The notes beneath the pieces were generated by a model. It did not search any database. It worked only from the letters and a program-made list of their open reading frames with translations, and was not told the origin of the DNA. From Welwitschia mirabilis (taxonomy: Eukaryota; Gnetophyta; Gnetopsida; Welwitschiales): DNA of 64,000 bases. The position numbers and the translations under genes are program-made. Shown piece after piece: positions 46,813-58,949 of this stretch. Every line of letters starts with the position of its first letter. Within the stretch, counting starts at the first letter, position 1. The DNA lies in contig JBOZIK010000001.1 in assembly GCA_051453625.1 (NCBI GenBank), forward strand, positions 182,431,464 to 182,495,463, written 5' to 3'.

Positions 46813-48031
46813 TATTGGGATTCTATATTACCAATTTATGTCAAACTAATATTATCTTTGTAGAATAAAATTTGATTTTATAGATGCAATAAACTATAGG
46901 ATCTATATCCAAAAGATAGCAAGATTTGAACATGTTCTGATTAAAGTAACTTGATTTTCTATCCAAAGACTTAAAGTAGGAGCCAAATAAACTTGGAAAC
47001 ACTCATTTTGGGCTACTTCATAAGTGGTTGACCAAATATTTTAGGGGTTAACTAAACCTAGAAATGCATTTTTTAAGATTTTCAATATGTATTATGTCCT
47101 ATGAGATTGGCCGAATTCATGTGGAGTTGACCAGATCTGAAGAAAAGTGGTCGACCAGATTTTGGATGGGGGTGACTGAATCAAGTAATGTGATTTACTT
47201 AGGTTGAATAGATGATAAAGGGAATTATCAGATCAAGTAATGTGAGTTACTCAGATTAACTGGATGTTCGAGGGATCAATCAGTTAGTGGAAAAGCAGAA
47301 ATTTTGAAGCGATTTTCTAACTGTTACTTCATCAAATATGTCTATTACAAATGTTAGTTTTCTTCTCAACTATCTAAATGGTTATATTTTGGAGAAATAT
47401 AGTTAAATAGGTAATACTAAAAAACCTAAGGCTTAACATTAGAATGGATTTTTGAAAATGCAAGTTACACTCTTGATCTAAAGGGCTTATCTTTGTACTA
47501 TTGTTCTTCTCTTACTTAGTAATTATCTTGTATTAAATTTGAGTAATAAAGCTATATTATTAGTTCTTTTGTTTGAGTGACTTATATCATAGATGATTCA
47601 TTCCCTCACTCACCATTATACATTTTCTAAAGGTTAAGACTAAGCCTATAAAAGTCTATTTTTTTAACGTTAAGACTAAGCTTGCAAAAGTCCACTTTTT
47701 GAAGGTTGAAACTAAGCTAGAAAAAGTCCATTTATGAAGGTTGAGGCTTAGCCTTTAAAAATTCACTTTGTAAGGTTAAATGCTAGCCTTAAAAACCTAA
47801 TGCATAGTGATGCAATAAAGATTCAAAATAGTCTTGGTTATTGACTATCTTCCAAGAGTGGACTAGGGTGTATCCCAAACCACTATAAATCTTGGCTTGT
47901 GCGTTTCTTTAGTTCTACTTTTGAGTTTATTTTGTTATATGTTTTTATTTCATAATTTCTTTATTGGGTAGTAATAATTGTTTAAATTTTTTAGAAGTTC
48001 TATTCATCATCTAGTGTACTCAATCCTATTA
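46813..48031 (+). repeat. E5 5' LTR
   Basis: From TATTGGGATTCTATATTACC to ATCCTATTA at 48,031 (the TG and CA ends changed by transitions). It contains about five tandem units of roughly 37 bp with AAGGTTGAGACTAAGCC at 47,625-47,785, two more than the partner. A TCGACCAGA-rich stretch lies at about 47,100-47,170. Confidence 0.9.
47625..47790 (+). repeat. Tandem repeat inside E5 5' LTR
   Basis: Units of about 37 bp: GGTTAAGACTAAGCCTATAA, AAGTCTATTTTT and variants. About five units are here, three in the 3' LTR (50,615-50,710), which accounts for the 75-bp LTR length difference. Confidence 0.8.
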
Positions 48032-48033
48032 TA

Positions 48034-48045
48034 TGGTATTAGAGC
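48034..48045 (+). promoter_or_regulatory. E5 primer-binding site, initiator-Met type
   Basis: TGGTATTAGAGC, 11 of 12 bases of the tRNA-iMet site with one C-to-T change, two bases after the LTR end. Confidence 0.9.
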
Positions 48046-48077
48046 ACCAGGTCGAGTTAACAATAAGATTTTAAAAA

Positions 48078-48087
48078 NNNNNNNNNN
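48078..48087. other. Assembly gap (10 N)
   Basis: Within the E5 leader just before gag; the true length is unknown. Confidence 0.95.
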
Positions 48088-48099
48088 ACCAGTACTTGA

Positions 48100-49035
48100 C
48101 TCAATAACCCTATACATTAGTTTTATTTCAGATGTTTTCTCTATTTATAGTTCTCTACTATTTGATGGAATAAACTATGGGTATTGAAAGGCTAAAATGA
48201 GAAAAATCTTAAGAACTTTTGATATAGATTATGAGCATATTTTAATCATAGGTTATAACTGCCTTATCACAACTCAAAAGGATGTCAATGATAATTATAT
48301 AGTTGTGTTGAAATACACATATAAATGGACTAATTAGATAAATATAATTCTACTATTGGTTCTTATGCTTTAAATGCAATTTTTTATGCTATGACTATAG
48401 GTGAGTAGAAGAGAATAGTGAACTGCCAGACTACTAAAAAAGCATGGGATATTCTTGTTATTGCTTATGAAGGTATATCCATTACTAAGTAAGAAGAAGA
48501 AGAAGAAATCTCAAATGAAGAACATGGAACATTATCGTTCATGGAACTTGTGAATCCACTACTTAGTCATCAAAGCTTTTTAATCATGATGATTTAGACA
48601 TAAGTGAAGATGAAGAAGAGGAGGATGTTGAAGACGAATGTCTTGAACTATATCAAGCATGTGAAAGGCTTGCTATAAAAGTTAATGAATCAAAAAATAT
48701 CATCAAGGATTTGAACAAGGAGAATGAAGTCATAAATCAAAGATATACAGAGATCCAAGAAGAAAACATTAGCCTCAGGAAGAATTTAAGTCAATCTTTA
48801 CAAATATTAAGTATATTTATAGAAGGATCAAATAAACTTGATAAGATGCTTGGATTGGAATAACTTACACATGACAAAAAGGGTATTGGATTTGAAGGAA
48901 ACAGTCCATCAACTTCATCTTATGAGGTAAGTATTACAAGTATAACATCTTTTACCAAAAATATCACTTGTCATTATTGTTGGAAACTTGGTCATTCAAA
49001 ATTTAACTGTCCATATAGAAAAAGTATGTATTTTG
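48100..49035 (+). pseudogene. E5 gag
   Basis: Begins with SSLLFDGINYGY (tryptophan codon now a stop), the P-P-L-F-D-G-x-N-Y-x-Y-W start of copia gag. CQTTKKAWDILVIAYEGI follows after a frame change. A long acidic, then heptad-patterned helix (ACERLAIKVNESKNIIKDLN to ISLRKNLSQSLQIL) is a probable coiled coil. A GSNKLDKMLGLE...KGIGFEGNSPSTSS linker leads to an intact CCHC knuckle, CHYCWKLGHSKFNC, near 48,967-49,010. Frameshifts and stops break the frame, but the coil-to-knuckle part is nearly open. Confidence 0.87.
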
Positions 49036-49799
49036 CAAACTTTAATGCATTATCATTTAAATTTATTCCCAAATAAGTTTCTACCCAAAAGTTAAGAAAG
49101 ACCATATGGATAAAAGCTAGGAATTTAGAATCTGTTTTATCTAAGAAAATTTCAGCTTTAATAGTAGTTCATTATTTTGATTAATCATTGATTAGTATAA
49201 TTTATTTTAAATCATCAATTATTATAATATGATATGCTTATTATAATCATCATTGTAATATTTACCTTGATTTTGGATTTGCCTTAATGGTAATTTTTTA
49301 TAAAGATTTATATATAAGTTTTGAATATTTTGATGTTTCACTAGGTAATTAAATCTTATTACCATGAGCATAACATTAGTTGGTCTTATTTTATAATGAA
49401 TTGAAAATTATCATCCCATTTACTTACTTGCTTTAAAAATATATTAGGATTATTATTTTTATATATGGCATAAAGTTAAGAGGATAAAATATAATATTCC
49501 TCACCACATGTATAAGGCTTATAGCTCTTTATTTCTCTTTCTTTATTCTTTTCCATTGATGTCAAAGGGGGAGAAAATACGGTATTTTCAAAAATATGCA
49601 TGATTTAAAAATGGTTTGTTTCATAAATATTTTATCCTTAGAAAGAAATACATAAGCTACTTAATATTATTTGTATGTCTTTGTAAAAGAAGAATATTTT
49701 ATTATGTTAATATGCCTTATTAAAAAGAGCTTAAAGATGAAATATTTGTTTGATCTTGAAATCACTTATTCATTTATCATTGATGTTAAAGGGGAATAT
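49036..49799 (+). other. E5 3' region with two PPTs
   Basis: Non-coding. AAAGGGGGAGAAAA (49,564-49,577) follows TTGATGTC; AAAGGGGAATA (49,788-49,798) follows TTGATGTT and abuts the 3' LTR start TGTTAGGATTC at 49,800. The distal tract is the positional PPT; the upstream one, in the same context, is a second copy, as in Sireviruses with multiple PPTs. Confidence 0.75.
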
Positions 49800-50943
49800 T
49801 GTTAGGATTCTATATTACCAATTGATGTTACACTAATATGATCTTTATAAAATGAAATTTGATTTTATAGATGCGAGAAACTGCAGAATCCATATCCAAA
49901 ATATAATAAGATTTAGACATATTCTGATTAAAGTAATTTGATTTTTTGTCCAAGGACTTAAAGTAGGAGCCAATCAAACTTGGAAATACTCATTTTAGAC
50001 TACTTCATAAGGGGTTTAATAGATATTTGATGGGTTGACTAGATCTAAAGATGTGTGTTTCAAGAATTCCAATATGTATTGTATCCTATGGGATTGACCA
50101 GATTCATGTGGAGTCGACCAGACTTGAAGAAAAACGATCTATCATATTTTAGATGGGGGCAACTGGACCAAGTAACATGAGTTACTTGGGTTGACTAGAT
50201 GATAAAGGAGGAGATTAGATCAAGTGATATGAGTTACTCAAGTTGATTGGATGTTCAAGGAGTCGACTGATCAGCATGAAAGTAGAACTTTTGAAGTGAT
50301 TTTCTAACCATTAATTCACCAAATCTATCCATTACAGTCAGTTTTCTTTCCAACTATATAAATGGTTATATTTTGGGGAAATCTATTTAAAGCAATAACA
50401 CTTAAAAACCTAGGGCTTAACATTAGAATAGATTTTTAAAAAGGCAAGTTACACTCTTGATCTGAAGGGCTTATCTTTATAGTATCATTCTTATCTCACT
50501 TAGCACTTACTTTGTATCAAATCTAAGTTATAAGGCTTCATTTTTAGTTCTTTTATTTAAGTAACTTAGAGCATAGAGGCTTCATTCCCTCGTTCATCGT
50601 TATGCATTTTCTGAAGGTTGATACTAAGCCTACAAAAGTCCATTTATAAAGGTTAAGCCTTAGCCTAAAAAAGTCCACTATGTAAGGTTGAAGGTTATCC
50701 TTGAAAACCTAATGCATAGTGATGCAACAAAGATTCAAAATACTTTTGGTTATTGACTATCTTCCAAGAGTGTAGTAGATTATATTCCAAACCACTATAA
50801 ATCTTGCCTTATGCATTTCTTTGGTTCTACTTTTGATTTTATTTTGTTATATGTGTTGATGTCATAATTTCTTTATTGGATAGTAATAAATGTTTAAATT
50901 TTTTAGAAGTCCTATTCACCCTCTAGGGTTATTGATCCTATTA
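49800..50943 (+). repeat. E5 3' LTR
   Basis: TGTTAGGATTCTATATTACC to ATCCTATTA, aligned throughout with the 5' LTR. Followed directly by AATTC. Confidence 0.92.
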
Positions 50944-50948
50944 AATTC
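50944..50948. repeat. Target-site duplication, right copy
   Basis: AATTC, identical to 46,808-46,812. Confidence 0.85.
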
Positions 50949-51420
50949 ATTACTCATGGGAAAGGATAAATCTTTATTTAATTTAATTACTTTTTTAAAA
51001 TTTAGAAATATATTCAAGGTAATATAAAGAATGTTAAAAATAATTGTTAATGTATTAGATCTATATTTAATTTCAGTGTCAACATTTGGAAGTCGAGATT
51101 ATGGCTACATTCAGAATTAGAAAGTAATAGAATAAATGTATTTATCTATTTTAATAAAACATTTTTAAGATTCCTAAGGATTTTACCAAATTTCCATCAA
51201 CCATAGAAAACATTACATCATTAGGGTCACCACGAATAAATCATAAGACTTGAAAAATAAGTTCTTGTATAATATTAAATCTAGCTTATAAGTTTGCAAA
51301 ATATTTATCAATGACATGATCTTTAATAGTAATAGTAATGGTAAGGAATCAAGAATTATCATATTTCACTAGTATTTTGGATTACAAAAGGCATATAGTA
51401 GAAGTGGTAAAATTAACTAT
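50949..51420 (-). pseudogene. E6 aspartic protease
   Basis: Minus strand: DPNDVMFSMVDGNLVKSLGI corresponds to the protease flap region (consensus L-Q-L-A-D-R-S-x-K-x-P-L-G-I-L). An upstream stretch (51,370-51,260) still shows the I-x-D-H-V-I-D-K-x-x-x-x-L spacing before a destroyed D-L-G-A-S. Its reading frame would continue across E5 into the RT at 46,560. Confidence 0.65.
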
Positions 51421-53050
51421 TTCTTTCTAAGATTAAGTATTTATTTTTAGGACTCATAAATCTTTAAGAAATTTTATATAAGAAGAAGTTTACTTCATAA
51501 CTTGAGAAGGGGAGATTAATGTTACCATCCTTAAATATTTTACAAATATCTTCAAAATTATTATTACCTTTATCGGATTATAGATGGCTAGTAAAAGATA
51601 TAAAATCATCTAATTTTCCTTTCTGAAATATATTCCTAGATTTAAATTCAAGATTTTATATTAATTTTTTGAGTTTTATTCCTTTTTAGTTTTAGGATTA
51701 GATTCTAAAATAATTCCTTTACTTCTCAAGTTAATGGCATTTTAATTAGTATATTCTTTCATAGCATGAGTTGATTTTGGATTTGAAGTTTATTGAGATG
51801 GTATACTTGTATGATCCTCCTTCTTATTTTGTTATTAGACATAAAGTTAAAGAATTTGTTACATATTGTCCATTTGATTTACTAATAGTTTCATTTGGTT
51901 TATTTTCTTAAGTTAGAGAAACAAATAATGGTTTTGGTTACCATTGAAATTAGTTACTATAAGAACAATAAGTACTTTAATCTTGATAAAAACATTTTTA
52001 TTGTAGATTCTTACACTTGTTGAATGGCTTGTTAGTATGGCTGAAGATTTAGATAAATGATGTATTTTTAAGAATTTTAAACTACCCTAAAATTTTAACA
52101 CATTTTATGTTATAACCCTTTATTCAATATGACTTACAAGAAGATGAACTTAGTAATATTTGAGTTTAATTTTATTGTAAGTTCTCTTATTCTCATTTAA
52201 GATCATATAATTGAGTAGAAAAAGTTTTCATTTTATTAATTAATATTTTATTTAATTTATCTTTACTAAAAAATTATTTAAGCTAAATTTATTACTATCA
52301 TGATCATCCTTAACATTTTTAAATCTAAAGTTTCATTAGGTGTATTTCTACAATTTTTCTTATTTCTTTAGTTAGGCTTACTAAGAAAAATTAAACTAAT
52401 TTTTATACTTCAAAGTCATTATTGGGATTATCAATAATATGGTCCCTATTACACTCAAAACTTTTAAAGTAAGATTAGCTAGCAATCATTTGAAGCTCCT
52501 AATGAGTTTTTCCATTTGATTAATATAAGTTATAAGGATAAAGTTCTTAATAAATTATTCTTTAAATTTTACAAGATTTGAAAAATCCTCATTATTTTTC
52601 ACAACCCTAAGTTAGTGTCTAGTCCTATCCTTCAAAAGAAAAGAAAGCATTACTAGTGTGGCTATGTCAAAATGATCTTGAGGTTTAATCAATAAACTAA
52701 ATCAACTTATTCAAGAAATTCATAAGTATCCTTATGAGATAAATCATGAAAACCCTGAAAATAATAAAAAAATTTTATATAAAAATAGAATTATTAGATG
52801 AAAAAGATATGAAAGAATGAATTTTACAACCTTTAAAAAGTTGTCTAAAAGTATGTTGAGAATTAAAATTTTTAGTATTACTATCTTAGATGAACATTTT
52901 AAAAGTAAGAGTATTTAAGATTCTACAAGGGGATCAAATTGCTTAGAATGTTATGGTAGAAATAAATATGGAGAAGGATGGTTTAAAGATGAAGGTTCAA
53001 AACTATGTAATATTTCTAAAAAGTTTCTTAACATAATTCGACGATCTATC
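51421..53050 (-). pseudogene. E6 gag and linker
   Basis: HDLSHKDTYEFLE, stop, VD (about 52,650-52,740) resembles the end of the capsid helical block of Athila/Tat gag (x-x-L-x-x-K-D-x-x-E-F-L-E). The remaining DNA toward the protease is AT-rich with stops. Weak similarity only; the position upstream of protease is the main support. Confidence 0.45.
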
Positions 53051-54329
53051 CATAGATGCATTATGTGAAAAATAATAAAAATATATATTTGAAAAGAGAT
53101 TAAAGTTATAACATCTACACCTAGAAGTCTTGCTAAGTAATGTAGTGCTTATGGGGTTTTATTATTTGTGTTATAGAAAGCACCTGAAAATAAGATATCC
53201 TTTTGTTAATTATATGTTTATTTAGAAAAATAATTATAATATTTTACATAACAATAATAAGTCTTTAGTAATAATACTAATCTTGATAAAAGGAAAAACT
53301 CAATTTTTAAGAAATGAGATTATGATTTGAGCCTTTTTAAAAATAATTGCATACTTAATAAGTTAACCCAAAGAAAAATAATAAGCATAAATAATTCAAA
53401 ATAAGAAATAAATAAATATTCTTAATTAAATTTCAAACATAGTAAAAACAAATATGTATTGAACCAATAAACATAATATATAATCTTAAGAAAAACATTG
53501 TACAATATCTTTTTAATCTCTCACTTTATATGATAAAACAACCATTCATTAGTAATACATACAAATGACATTCATGTAATCACAATACATGATATATAAT
53601 AAAATTTATGAATTACATATGTAAAAATCTTAATCTTATGATATTTGAGGGAAAAAAATATAATGAATAAAAAGAAATAATATTTATCAATCATTAACTA
53701 CTATACTAAAGATTATTTGTTACTCAAACAAATGATAGAGAGGGTTCAAGCAATTAAAATGAACTTATTTCATTCGTACATAAAAATAATCTTTCTTAAA
53801 AAGTTTACTACTCACAATAATGTAAAATGGATATGTATGAGTTCATAAAAATTATCATTTTATTTGATACTAATTATACATCAACACAAAGTCAAAATAT
53901 AACCTTGTAAAGATGATTCGTAAAATTAACATAGCGAGCTATTTGACCTTAATAATATTTTCACTAAATTTCAATGTATTTGACTTGAACGTAACTCTTA
54001 TTTAGGCTTAAAATGAATTATAATAGTTATTTGAATATAAATTAGGTTATAAATTAATAGATAATTAATAAAAAATCAACACACATATTTTTATTATATC
54101 AAAGCAAAATCTACTTCATTTTGTGATATTTTCACCATAAGAAGGGGAAGAAAGATAAAAAGTAAGAAAGAATTGTAAGAAAAAGACTTCAAATTTTTTA
54201 AGATAACTAAAGAAATTATAATATGTGAAAAAGAAGTCTTTGTAATTAAATATTAAAGATTAAATAAGATCAATTAAAATTATTAAGAAATAGACCTTAT
54301 GAAAAATCTAGAAAAAAAATGTCATCAAG
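53051..54329. other. AT-rich stretch, no assigned content
   Basis: Should hold the E6 leader and 5' LTR, but no LTR partner or primer site could be recognised. No ORF of note. Confidence 0.5.
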
Positions 54330-56457
54330 TGTCACATCCCAATTTTTCAAAGGTTTAGAACTTGTTGTAAAATTATTTAAATATCATAATAAATATAAAT
54401 AAATAATATAATCACAATTAATCTCTTGTAGGCTAAAATATTTATTGCAAGTGGTAAAATATTAGGTAACAACATCTTATTTTAATGCTATCTCTTGAAA
54501 TTTATTGGTTAAATCTCTCATCTTGACTAGTTAAATAAAAGTAATTACTATTAAGTTTTTCTATATTTTAAAAAAATAGTGACGTACCTTCAAAATTTTG
54601 GCATTTTCTCTTGAATGGCTTATTAAAGTTAGCATTAATGATTTATTATGGAAATTTAAAAAATATAAATATTGAATTACATGTGACTAATTTATCTTCT
54701 TTTTGATTATTATAAAAAATATCAAAGAAATTTAATTTTGTAACTTATGCATTAAGGATAGAGGCATCTTTTTCATGGTTATTATTATTTATTAATAAAA
54801 TAAATTTTGGCATGATGATTAGTTATTATTATTATGATGACATATTAAACATACCCAGTAATCATGCTAAGTAATGATTGGGAATTAGGGAACGATAGCC
54901 ATATTTTCTAAAATAGTGTCTCTTCATATTCTATTCATCTTCTTGTTATGTATAGGACTTCCTTTTATTTTTTCAATGTTCTTTGAAAAACCTTCTATTA
55001 TTGGATCTTAACAACATAGAATCTTGGAGATTTGTAAATGTTGAAGCCTTGGAAATGTTGAACTCTTGGAATTCTTAAAGTCTTAAAGTCTTTGAAAGAT
55101 TTAGAAGTTTTGCATTGCATTTGAATATATTCCTTTAGTCTTGTATCCTTTTATGGTCTAGATAAGTTCTTATTTCTTAATCAATATACTACTTTCTTGG
55201 AAATCTTATAGGGCTTTGAATTGTATTACTTGTCTATACTAGTTTAGAATCTATGTGAGTATGATTGTTTTTTAAGAATTTATTCTAGCATAACTTCATT
55301 TCTTAGTAGGAATTGATACTTTATTAGAAAACTTTCATAGATTACCTTGAGAAAACTTATGATAATGAATCTCTTAACTTCTTATGATATCTTGTAAATC
55401 TTTAAAATATTTATGAAAATTATAATTTAATAGATCACTAAACAAGGTAGTGGCATATGAAAAACCCACAAATCACCAAATGAGGTAGTGGGGTTTATAG
55501 ATATATAGATCATTAAATGAAAAAGTGAAGTACACAGATCACAAAATGAGATAGTGAAATTGATAGATCCACATATAACTGAATGAAGCAGTGAAATATG
55601 AGAAACTCATAGATCACTAATAAGTTAGTGGAATTAATAAATACAAAGATCCCCAAATGAGGTAGTGGAAGAAAAATATTTGAATATTTTTAAAAAAATT
55701 AGTTATTCTTATTTCATTTTTGTAAAACCATCGTTTGAGAACTTGATCTTATCTTGTTTATCTTGAGTCTTGGGATTCTTTGACCTTTATCTTTATCTTA
55801 TCTGTGCCATACTAGGAGTTGTGAATATTTCATGATTTTCACTCCATAATCTTATGTTGAACAAGTGGAAAAAGTAGAGTATCAAAAACATTAAATTAAT
55901 TATCCAAGGAGGGCATGTTAGAGTGAAGATAATTCTTTCATTCTCTAGTTTATTTCAGAGAACTATGTTGGAGGGAAATTTTATTATTTAAAAGCATGTA
56001 ATCTTGTCATGACCTTTTATAGATTCTTTATGCCCTAGATATTATAGTCATTTTAATAGCCTTAAGATACTTTCAATGATGTATATCCATTTTTAAAATC
56101 CTATTTTAACTTTAAATTAAAATTTTGGCAAATTATTTATATGCATCTTTACATTTGATCTAAATCCCTTAAAAACTTCCCTTCTTTGGGTATAGCATAT
56201 TACTATTTAAATTTATAAAAAAACATATATTTGTGAACATTTAAAAAAATTCATAAAAATTATTTTGTTTAAATGATGGAGTTATATTTAAAAGAATAGT
56301 TGAGAGCCTAAAATGAAAAGCATGGCCACTTTTTAACCTTTTATTAAGGCCTAAAAACATTTCGTGAAGATTTAATTGAAGTATGTTGTAGAATCATTGT
56401 TTGAAATGCAATGCTTGAGAGGAAAGAGGAGATAAAGTATTAGAAAGAAATGTTACA
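54330..56457 (+). repeat. E4 5' LTR (right edge approximate)
   Basis: Similarity to the 3' LTR continues through TTAGAAGTTTTGCATT (55,101), a tandem repeat at 55,435-55,675, CTTGATCTTATCTTGTTTAT (55,742) and GAAATGCAATGCTTGAGA (56,402), then fades near 56,457. Confidence 0.8.
55435..55675 (+). repeat. Tandem repeat inside E4 5' LTR
   Basis: About seven units of roughly 37 bp based on AGATCACCAAATGAGGTAGT, often in alternating types with GAGAAACCCA or GATAGATCCA endings. Confidence 0.8.
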
Positions 56458-57480
56458 TTAGAGAAAGGTTCCTTTTGTTTGCCACCATTAAGAGTGGGAT
56501 GTGAGGTAACTAAATTTAGAAATCCATTTCCAACTTTAAAGACGAGTTTTAGACTATTGCAAGAGAGTTTAACTCACTACTATGTCAAAGTTCATTATGT
56601 GGGTAAAAATAATAACTGCATGAGGGGGAAAATATATGGATGGAGTTCTATGTATTATTATCATCACTCTTAAAGAATCTAGCTAAAGTACCATTGAAAT
56701 GGCTGGCATTCTTGAAATTTTAGCTAGACACCATTGAGAGAATCATCATGTAAGAAACTTTAAATGTGGATAATTATGTTTATTTTCTCTCTACACAAAT
56801 CTTTGGGCCTATTTATAATAAATTATTTTATGTTTAAAATGGAAATAGCATTTGATAATACTAAATAGGAAAAGGTGCATAGGAGGAAGGAGGGACATGC
56901 ATGTGGGTGTATGCTAGGTTACAACTAATAAGACATCATTGCGTGTGTCTTAGCCACATCTTAGAGAATATTAGTTGTTTACTTTAGTAACCACTATCTT
57001 GCATTATCCTTTTTACCATATAATTCTTTCAAAATAAAATAATAGGTGCATATGGAAGTAGTTGCATGAGTAGGAAGAAGTTGTATGAGTAAGGAGAAAC
57101 CATGTGAGTCAGCACTGTGTCAGCACTAAGAGGGTATGGTTATGCAAGCTACGACCATTTCTTAATCAAAAGAAGATTAAAAATAAGGGCTTATAAAAGG
57201 TAGGATATGTTCATTCATTTGAAATAATGATTGTGAATTTGCTTTACAATCTTCTTCCTTTGAAATAGTCATTATTGAAATTAAGTGACTTTGATGCTAT
57301 TCTAAGAATGAAATGATCTCAAAAAAATAGAGTAAAAATATATTGTTATCACAGGAAGGTTACAATATTAGATTGAAAAAGAGAAAGAGTGTATTTTCCA
57401 ATTATATTAGGACCCATATTAGAAAAACTATTAGAGATAAGAAAATTAAAAAGGAAGTCATACATGAACAAGCTTTTAAA
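56458..57480 (+). other. E4 region where gag is expected
   Basis: No capsid or zinc-knuckle block is found. A 64-codon ORF (56,479-56,673) is not recognised. The content is either a heavily decayed or replaced gag, or extra sequence inserted near the primer site. Confidence 0.4.
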
Positions 57481-58310
57481 ACTATTAAATTTTATTTCTC
57501 TTCCTAAGAAAAGATAAATATTTTAGATATACTAGTAGTGCAAGAATTTTTAAATGCTTTTCTAGAGAAGCTACTAAGATGTTCTCTAAGAAGAGAGAAA
57601 TACTTTGAAATAACTCTTAAAAAAATAAGTAAAACCTATCATAAAAGCCACATATAGAATGCCTACTATTGATTTGGTAGAATTAAAAACTTAGTTAACA
57701 GCACATTTGAATAAACGGTGATATGCCAAGCATTTTACCTTGGGATGTAGCAGTGTTATTTGTTAAAAAGAAGGATGTAGATCTGAGGCTACATGTCGAT
57801 TATATAATGTTAAATAGAGTAATAATTAAAAATAGTTATCCATTATATAGAATTAATTATCTTCCTAATTAACTAAAGTTTACCACATTTTTTTGAAAAT
57901 TAATCTTAAATTAAGATACCATCAATTTAGAATCAAGGAAGAAGATATTTTCAAAATGGCATTTTGCACTAGGTATGGCCATTATGAATTTCAAATAGTA
58001 TCATTTAGAATTACTAGTGCACTAGATGCATTTATGGTAATTATAAATAACATTTTTTAAGCATATCTAGATGAATTCATGTTGGTGTTTATTGATGACA
58101 TTTTGGTGTATTCATCAACTAAGGAAGATCATGAAAAACATATATGAATAGTATTAGACACTTAAGAATAAACTAATTTTATACCAACCCTAAAAAGTGT
58201 GAATTTTGATTAATTAAGATTAAATATTTATGGCATGTAATTTTAGGAAAAAATTAGTGTGGATAGTGATAAAGTAAAAACAATAGTATATTGCCCAATC
58301 AAAACCAGTA
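57480..58310 (+). pseudogene. E4 reverse transcriptase
   Basis: The protease-RT linker reads VVQEFLNAFLEKLL (V-V-x-E-F-x-D-V-F-P-E-E-L in relatives). RT blocks follow: [20 protein letters not shown], then EEDIFKMAFCTRYGHYEFQI after a frameshift, and YLDEFMLVFIDDILVYSSTK with the catalytic F-I-D-D box intact. The M-P-F-G-L-T-N-A-P block is altered. Typical chromovirus RT, with frame changes and one run of T. Confidence 0.9.
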
Positions 58311-58860
58311 ATTGAGGTAAGAAGCTTTCTTAGTTTGGTTGGATATTATAGAATATTTAATCGAAAATTCTCAAAGGTTGCAGTTCCTCTTTTATAGAAT
58401 ATTTAATCGAAAATTCTCAAAGGTTGCAGTTCCTCTTACATCCTTATTATAGAAATATAATCCATTTAATTGGATAAAATGTTATGATAAAGCTCTTCAA
58501 AACTTAAAGAAGGAACTTGTATCTACTCCTATTTTAAAAATGTAAAAGCCTAGAAAAATTTATACAATCTATATTAATTTTTATGAAACGAATTATCTTG
58601 TGTACGATTTAGAACTAGCTACTTCATGTGCTCAAGATTTATATGCATTATTTTTATGAAGAAAAAGTTAAAATTTAGATAGATCATAAAATTTTCAAAT
58701 ACATTTACACTTAGCCAAACTTGAATGTTAGAAAAAGGATATGGGTAAAATTCTTGTAGGATTATGACTAAATAATAAACTACCATGAAGGAAAAGAAAA
58801 TGTAGTGGTTAGTGCCTTAACTAAAAGAAGGCATTTTGTTAATTACCCAGGTGCATAAAA
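58310..58860 (+). pseudogene. E4 RNase H
   Basis: LEVRSFLSLVGYYRIFN and FSKVAVPLTSLL correspond to the R-S-F-L-G-L-x-G-Y-Y-R-R-F and P-L-T-x-L-L blocks; a Y-D-x-A-L-Q-N-L-K segment follows. The frame is further broken by a perfect 46-bp duplication at 58,346-58,437. HEGKENVVVSALTKRRHF near 58,780-58,840 is the V-V-x-D-A-L-S-R-R end. Confidence 0.85.
58346..58437 (+). repeat. Perfect 46-bp tandem duplication
   Basis: 58,346-58,391 and 58,392-58,437 are identical. A length of 46 is not a multiple of three, so it shifts the RNase H frame. Confidence 0.95.
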
Positions 58861-58949
58861 TATTTATATAAATAATTTTTAAATTATAACAAAATTGTTA
58901 TTTATGTAAAAAGATAAAATAAAAAGGGATTGAAAGATTTTTGTCTTTA

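Larger units (their letters stand above)
46813..50943 (+). mobile_element. E5: gag-only Ty1/copia element (TR-GAG type)
   Basis: Two LTRs (1,219 and 1,144 bp), a Met-tRNA-type PBS, a gag with intact zinc knuckle, two purine tracts and only about 1.77 kb of internal DNA. No protease, integrase or RT is present or would fit. This is the layout described in plants as terminal-repeat retrotransposons with a gag domain (TR-GAG), which depend on enzymes from relatives. The doubled PPT and gag with coiled coil point to the Sirevirus side of copia. A perfect AATTC duplication flanks it. Confidence 0.88.
44240..53050 (-). mobile_element. E6: Athila/Tat-like element, split by E5
   Basis: On the minus strand gag (about 52.5-53 kb), protease (51.0-51.4), RT (46.5-45.8), RNase H (45.8-45.1) and integrase (45.1-44.3) occur in gypsy order. 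The E5 copia element (46,813-50,943) separates protease from RT and brings a 5-bp duplication of E6 sequence. LTRs, PBS and PPT were not identified. Sequence decay is heavier than in E7. Confidence 0.75.
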
